Assembly: GCA_016200675.1 (NCBI GenBank)
Contig: JACQEH010000220.1
Span: forward strand, 1-8,136
Direction: 5' to 3'
DNA from: Chloroflexota bacterium
GTDB taxonomy: Bacteria; Chloroflexota; Limnocylindria; Limnocylindrales; CSP1-4
DNA length: 8,136 nt
Shown: positions 5,493-8,136 of the stretch, piece after piece
Layout of the letters: every line of letters begins with the position of its first letter
Position numbering within the stretch: position 1 is the first letter of the stretch
Program-made: the position numbers and the translations under genes
The notes under the pieces: generated by a model
Told to the model about the DNA's origin: nothing
Database searches by the model: none
The model's input: the letters and a program-made list of their open reading frames with translations, nothing else

Positions 5493-7013
5493 TCAGGCGG
5501 ACGCGGTCACCGGTGCGTGCTTCCGCTCCGCCGGCGGCGTCGGCTCCTCGGGCGGAGCGGGCGGCCAGGTGCCGCGCAGGTAGCTGTCGATCGACGCCGC
5601 GGAGCGCTTGCCGTCGCCCATCGCCAGGATCACGGTCGCCGCGCCCCGGACGATGTCCCCGCCGGCGAAGACGCCGGGCATGGACGTCATACCGAACTCG
5701 TCGGTGGTGATGTAGCCCCACTCGTTGACGTGGAGCTCCGGCGCCGAGGCGGTCAGGAGCGGGTTCGACCTCGTCCCGATCGCGACCACGACCATGTCGC
5801 AGGGGATCTCGAACTCGGAGCCGGGGACCGGCACGGGCCGGCGGCGGCCGGAGGCGTCGGGCTCGCCGAGCTCCATCCTCTGGCAGCGGAGCCCGGTCAC
5901 CCAGCGGCTCTCGTCGCCGATGACCTCGAGGGGCGCGGTCAGGAGCTCGAAGCGGACGCCCTCCTGCTCGGCATGGTGGACCTCCTCGGCCCGGGCGGGC
6001 AGCTCGTCGCGCGAGCGCCGGTAGGCGATCGTGGCCTCGGCCGCGCCGAGGCGCTTCGAGGTGCGCACGGCGTCCATGGCCACGTTGCCGCCGCCGACGA
6101 CCACGACCCGCCGACCGTGGAGGACCGGCGTGTCCGAGGCCTCCTGCCAGGCACCCATGAGGTTCACCCGGGTCAGGTACTCGTTGGCCGAGTAGACGCC
6201 CTTGAGATTCTCGCCCGGAACGTTCATGAAGACCGGCAGGCCGGCGCCGACGGCGATGAAGATCGCGTCGAAGCGCTCCCGGAGCTTCGGCAGGGTGAAG
6301 GTCTTGCCGATGATCGCGTTGGCCTCGATCTTGACGCCTGACTCGACCAGCCGATCGACCTCGGCCTGGACGATGTCCTTCGGCAGGCGGAACTCGGGGA
6401 TGCCGTAGATCAGGACGCCGCCCGGGGCGTGGAAGGCCTCGAAGATCGTGACGTCGTAGCCCTTCTTGGCAAGCTCGCCGGCGGCGGTGAGGCCGGCCGG
6501 CCCGGAGCCGACGATTGCAACGCGGCGGCCGTTGGGCTCGGCGTGCTGCACGGGCAGACCCTCGGGATGGGCCTGGGCCCAGTCGGCCACGAAGCGCTCG
6601 AGGCTCCCGATGGCGACCGACTTGCCCGTCTTGGCCCGGAGGCAGACGCCCTCGCACTGGCTCTCCTGGGGGCACACGCGGCCCGTGACGCAGGGCAGGG
6701 CGTTGTCGTTCAGGAGCGACTCCGCGGCCGCGGGCAGATCACCGTCACGCAGGAGCCGGATGAAGCGCGGGATGTTGACCGCGACCGGGCAGCCGTCGAC
6801 GCAGTAGGGCTTGGGGCACTCGAGGCAGCGCTGCGCCTCGACCATCGCCAGCTGGTAGGTGAGCCCCAGGTTGACCTCGCGGAAGTTCGTTGCCCGGACC
6901 AGGGCGTCCTGCTCGGGCATCGCCACGCGGTCGATGCCCATGCGCTCCTTCTTCGTCAGCGGGGGGCGCGCGCCCGACGCTTCGACAGGCTGGTCGGGAC
7001 GCGATTCGGTCAT
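5493..7013 (-). CDS. nfnB: NfnB/GltD-like large subunit of an NAD(P)H:ferredoxin oxidoreductase
   Basis: The 506-residue product belongs to the GltD/NfnB/SudA flavoprotein family. With NfnA it should move electrons among NADH, NADPH and ferredoxin, possibly by flavin bifurcation at its FAD. The N-terminal iron-sulfur domain carries C63-x2-C66-x4-C71-x3-C75 and C108-x5-C114-x5-C120-x3-C124. The segment GRVCPQESQCEGVC (111-124) keeps Glu117, at the position of the Glu ligand reported for the proximal 4Fe-4S cluster of bifurcating NfnB. FAD binding: VAIVGSGPAGL (165-175) with Glu192, and GVFAGGDIVRGAATVILAMGDG (447-468). NADP binding: VVVVGGGNVAMDAV (303-316) and YRRSRDELPA (331-340). A Pro/Glu/Ala-rich tail (about 482-506) is extra. 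The ATG at 7013 overlaps the nfnA stop (ATGA) and has AGGGAG seven bases upstream. A stand-alone glutamate synthase small subunit is less likely: no large subunit is adjacent, and an NfnA partner is. Confidence 0.85.
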   Translation of the reverse strand: MTESRPDQPVEASGARPPLTKKERMGIDRVAMPEQDALVRATNFREVNLGLTYQLAMVEAQRCLECPKPYCVDGCPVAVNIPRFIRLLRDGDLPAAAESLLNDNALPCVTGRVCPQESQCEGVCLRAKTGKSVAIGSLERFVADWAQAHPEGLPVQHAEPNGRRVAIVGSGPAGLTAAGELAKKGYDVTIFEAFHAPGGVLIYGIPEFRLPKDIVQAEVDRLVESGVKIEANAIIGKTFTLPKLRERFDAIFIAVGAGLPVFMNVPGENLKGVYSANEYLTRVNLMGAWQEASDTPVLHGRRVVVVGGGNVAMDAVRTSKRLGAAEATIAYRRSRDELPARAEEVHHAEQEGVRFELLTAPLEVIGDESRWVTGLRCQRMELGEPDASGRRRPVPVPGSEFEIPCDMVVVAIGTRSNPLLTASAPELHVNEWGYITTDEFGMTSMPGVFAGGDIVRGAATVILAMGDGKRSAASIDSYLRGTWPPAPPEEPTPPAERKHAPVTASA

Positions 7014-7918
7014 CGGGTGGCTCCCTGGACGACGGCCTCGGGTTCGGCGCCGGGGACGCCGGCCTCCTCTGACCCAAGTTTCGGGCGGGTCCGCAGGCCG
7101 ATCTCGCAAACGCGGCGCTCGGCGGCCGCCTGCTCGAAGGGGCGGTACGTGCTGAGGCGATCGGAGAGCTCCTTGAAGTCGACCGCGTGGCCGTCGAACT
7201 CGGGCCCGTCGACGCAGGCATAGCGGGTCTCGCCGTCGACCGTGACCCGGCAGCCGCCGCACATGCCCGTCCCGTCGACCATGACCGGATTGAGGGAGAC
7301 GGTCGTCTTGACGCCGGCCTGGCGGGTCAGGTCGGCGACCGCCCGCATCATCGGCACCGGGCCGACCGCGAACACCTCGTCGACGCTTCCTGCCGTGAGG
7401 ACATCGGCCAGGGCCTCGGTGACGAAGCCGGGCCGGCCGTAGCTGCCGTCGTCGGTGCAGGCGACGACCATCCCGCAGGCGGCCAGCTCGGGCTCCAGGA
7501 TCACCCACTCGCGGGAGCGGCCGCCGATGATGCTGGTGACGCGGACGCCCCGCCGTTCGAGCTCCTGGGCGATCGGCAGGATCACGGCGGTGCCCACGCC
7601 GCCACCCACGCAGACCGCGTGCCCGTGATCCGGCAGCTGGGTCGGACGGCCGAGGGGACCGGCCACATCCGCGATCGCGTCACCGGGCTGGAGCTCCACG
7701 AGGTCGGCGGTGCTCTTGCCGATCGCCTGGATGACGAGGCTGATCGTTCCGGCCGAGGCATCGGCGTCGGCGATCGTGAGGGGGATCCGTTCGGCGCCGC
7801 GCCCCAGGTGGACGATGACGAACTGGCCGGGCTGGCGGATCTCGGCAATCCGGGGTGCCTCGAGCACGAGCCTGGTCACGTTCGGTGAGAGGCGCTCGTT
7901 CCGGAGGATGGGATGCAT
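7010..7918 (-). CDS. nfnA: NfnA/PyrK-like small subunit (FAD, 2Fe-2S) of an NAD(P)H:ferredoxin oxidoreductase
   Basis: The 302-residue product has the ferredoxin-NADP reductase fold of PyrK, SudB and NfnA. It should bind NAD(H), FAD and one 2Fe-2S cluster, passing electrons to or from NfnB. The FAD domain runs from MHPILRNERLSPNVTRLVLE through PGQFVIVHL (30-38) and RIPLTIADAD (44-53). The NAD domain starts at AVCVGGGVGTAVILPIAQEL (101-120). GPVPMMRAV (186-194) and a C-terminal cluster site with Asp215, Cys220, Cys223 and Cys235 follow. PyrK has four Cys with Cys in the first position; Asp there is the hallmark of Nfn. Cys271 lies outside this pattern. After residue 272 there is a low-complexity Glu/Ala/Pro tail of about 30 residues. 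The ATG at 7918 matches the family start, but no Shine-Dalgarno sequence is near. It overlaps nfnB by four bases. PyrK is less likely because no pyrD is adjacent. Confidence 0.85.
   Translation of the reverse strand: MHPILRNERLSPNVTRLVLEAPRIAEIRQPGQFVIVHLGRGAERIPLTIADADASAGTISLVIQAIGKSTADLVELQPGDAIADVAGPLGRPTQLPDHGHAVCVGGGVGTAVILPIAQELERRGVRVTSIIGGRSREWVILEPELAACGMVVACTDDGSYGRPGFVTEALADVLTAGSVDEVFAVGPVPMMRAVADLTRQAGVKTTVSLNPVMVDGTGMCGGCRVTVDGETRYACVDGPEFDGHAVDFKELSDRLSTYRPFEQAAAERRVCEIGLRTRPKLGSEEAGVPGAEPEAVVQGATR
7021..7026 (-). promoter_or_regulatory. Ribosome binding site of nfnB inside the end of nfnA
   Basis: AGGGAG on the minus strand lies seven bases before the nfnB ATG and within the last codons of nfnA. 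It supports the ATG at 7013 as the true start, in addition to coupling through the ATGA overlap. Confidence 0.65.
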
Positions 7919-8012
7919 GCGGCGACCGCCACGGTGCGAGTTCGTCCTCGCGATCGTGCCGGGACGCGGACGGCCGCCACAGCGCCGGAGCGCCCGCTTG
8001 CCGGGGGCCGAA

Positions 8013-8028
8013 CGTCACCACGTCACCT
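8013..8028. repeat. Tandem 8-base repeat upstream of nfnA
   Basis: CGTCACCA is followed directly by CGTCACCT, about 95-110 bp before the nfnA start. Repeated heptamers at this distance could be a regulator binding site, but two copies of a GC-rich heptamer can also arise by chance. Confidence 0.4.
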
Positions 8029-8046
8029 GGCAGCGGGCCGGCGAGG

Positions 8047-8083
8047 CCGGCGCCAACGAGACCGGCGCCAACGAGACCGGCGC
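8047..8083. repeat. 15-bp tandem repeat between the right-edge gene and nfnA
   Basis: The unit CCGGCGCCAACGAGA occurs twice in exact tandem (8047-8061, 8062-8076), followed by the first seven bases of a third copy (8077-8083). Each unit contains the palindrome GGCGCC, so neighbouring copies can pair into a hairpin. It starts seven bases past the stop of the right-edge gene on the minus strand, so it may work as a terminator-like structure. Confidence 0.7.
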
Positions 8084-8090
8084 GCCCGGG

Positions 8091-8136
8091 TCAGCCGGCG
8101 AAGAGCCCCGCGTCCTTGCCCTTCGGCCAGTACAGC
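8091..8136 (-). CDS. C-terminal end of an unidentified protein (partial)
   Basis: On the minus strand the window edge opens into a frame reading LYWPKGKDAGLFAG and ending in TGA at 8093-8091. The residues look like a genuine protein C-terminus, and the gene would lie on the same strand as nfnA, 172 bp upstream of it. Fourteen residues are too few to name a family. It could be co-transcribed with the nfn pair. Confidence 0.45.
   Translation of the reverse strand, partial: LYWPKGKDAGLFAG

Larger units (their letters stand above)
7919..8090. other. Intergenic region upstream of nfnA
   Basis: These 172 bp hold no plausible gene. The stretch contains no TA dinucleotide at all, so a TAnnnT -10 element is impossible and I can place no sigma70-type promoter for nfnA. 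It contains two tandem 8-base repeats (8013-8028) and a 15-bp tandem repeat (8047-8083). The nfn pair may be transcribed from the gene beyond the right edge or from an unrecognised promoter. Confidence 0.6.

Noticed and set aside
5254..6675. A 473-codon minus-strand frame inside nfnB and the convergent gap.
   Set aside because: It is an Arg/Gly/Pro-rich shifted frame of nfnB that runs past its stop; it has no motif of its own.
5493..7013. Annotation as the glutamate synthase small subunit (GltD).
   Set aside because: The sequence family overlaps, but no large glutamate synthase subunit is adjacent, while an NfnA-type partner overlaps by four bases and the cluster ligands fit NfnB.
7680..8021. 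A 113-codon minus-strand frame covering the nfnA start and upstream region.
   Set aside because: It is out of frame with nfnA and Arg/Pro-rich, and ends inside the well-conserved FAD domain of nfnA.

Overview
The window is a GC-rich stretch of bacterial chromosome, packed with genes that mostly end in G or C codons. The gene set suggests an uncultured high-GC Chloroflexota (a Limnocylindria-like soil or freshwater lineage): a homodimeric glycyl-tRNA synthetase, RecO followed by a pyridoxamine-oxidase-fold protein that may use F420, and a two-subunit Nfn/Sud-type flavoprotein. This assignment is inferred from gene content and composition. An actinobacterium is the main alternative. There is no tRNA, rRNA, CRISPR array, insertion sequence or phage gene here.

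Layout. Bases 1-127 hold the last codons of a plus-strand HlyC/CorC-type transporter. It converges on a minus-strand polyprenyl diphosphate synthase (152-1177). A 135-bp divergent intergenic region (1178-1312) separates this from a plus-strand run of four tightly spaced genes: recO (1313-2101), a PPOX-fold oxidoreductase overlapping it by four bases (2098-2523), glyQS after an 87-bp gap with its own strong ribosome binding site (2611-4023), and a DAO-family FAD oxidoreductase only five bases behind glyQS (4029-5456). This run converges, across a 36-bp gap with two small hairpins, on a minus-strand pair overlapping by ATGA: nfnA (7010-7918) and nfnB (5493-7013). Upstream of nfnA lie 172 bp of non-coding DNA with short direct repeats. 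The C-terminus of another minus-strand gene follows at the right edge.

How the genes work together. NfnA and NfnB should form one complex that exchanges electrons among NAD(H), NADP(H) and ferredoxin. The unusual Asp and Glu cluster ligands known from bifurcating Nfn enzymes are present. RecO (recombinational repair), GlyQS (translation) and the polyprenyl synthase (isoprenoid precursors) are housekeeping proteins. The two flavin/F420-type oxidoreductases on either side of glyQS have unknown substrates and are the least explained genes.

I did not find a clearly new multi-gene system. The points most worth a second look are the FAD oxidoreductase coupled to glyQS, the Nfn pair in an apparently non-clostridial genome, a T-box-like core sequence directly before recO, and C-x2-C...C-x2-D metal-site variants in both RecO and GlyQS.
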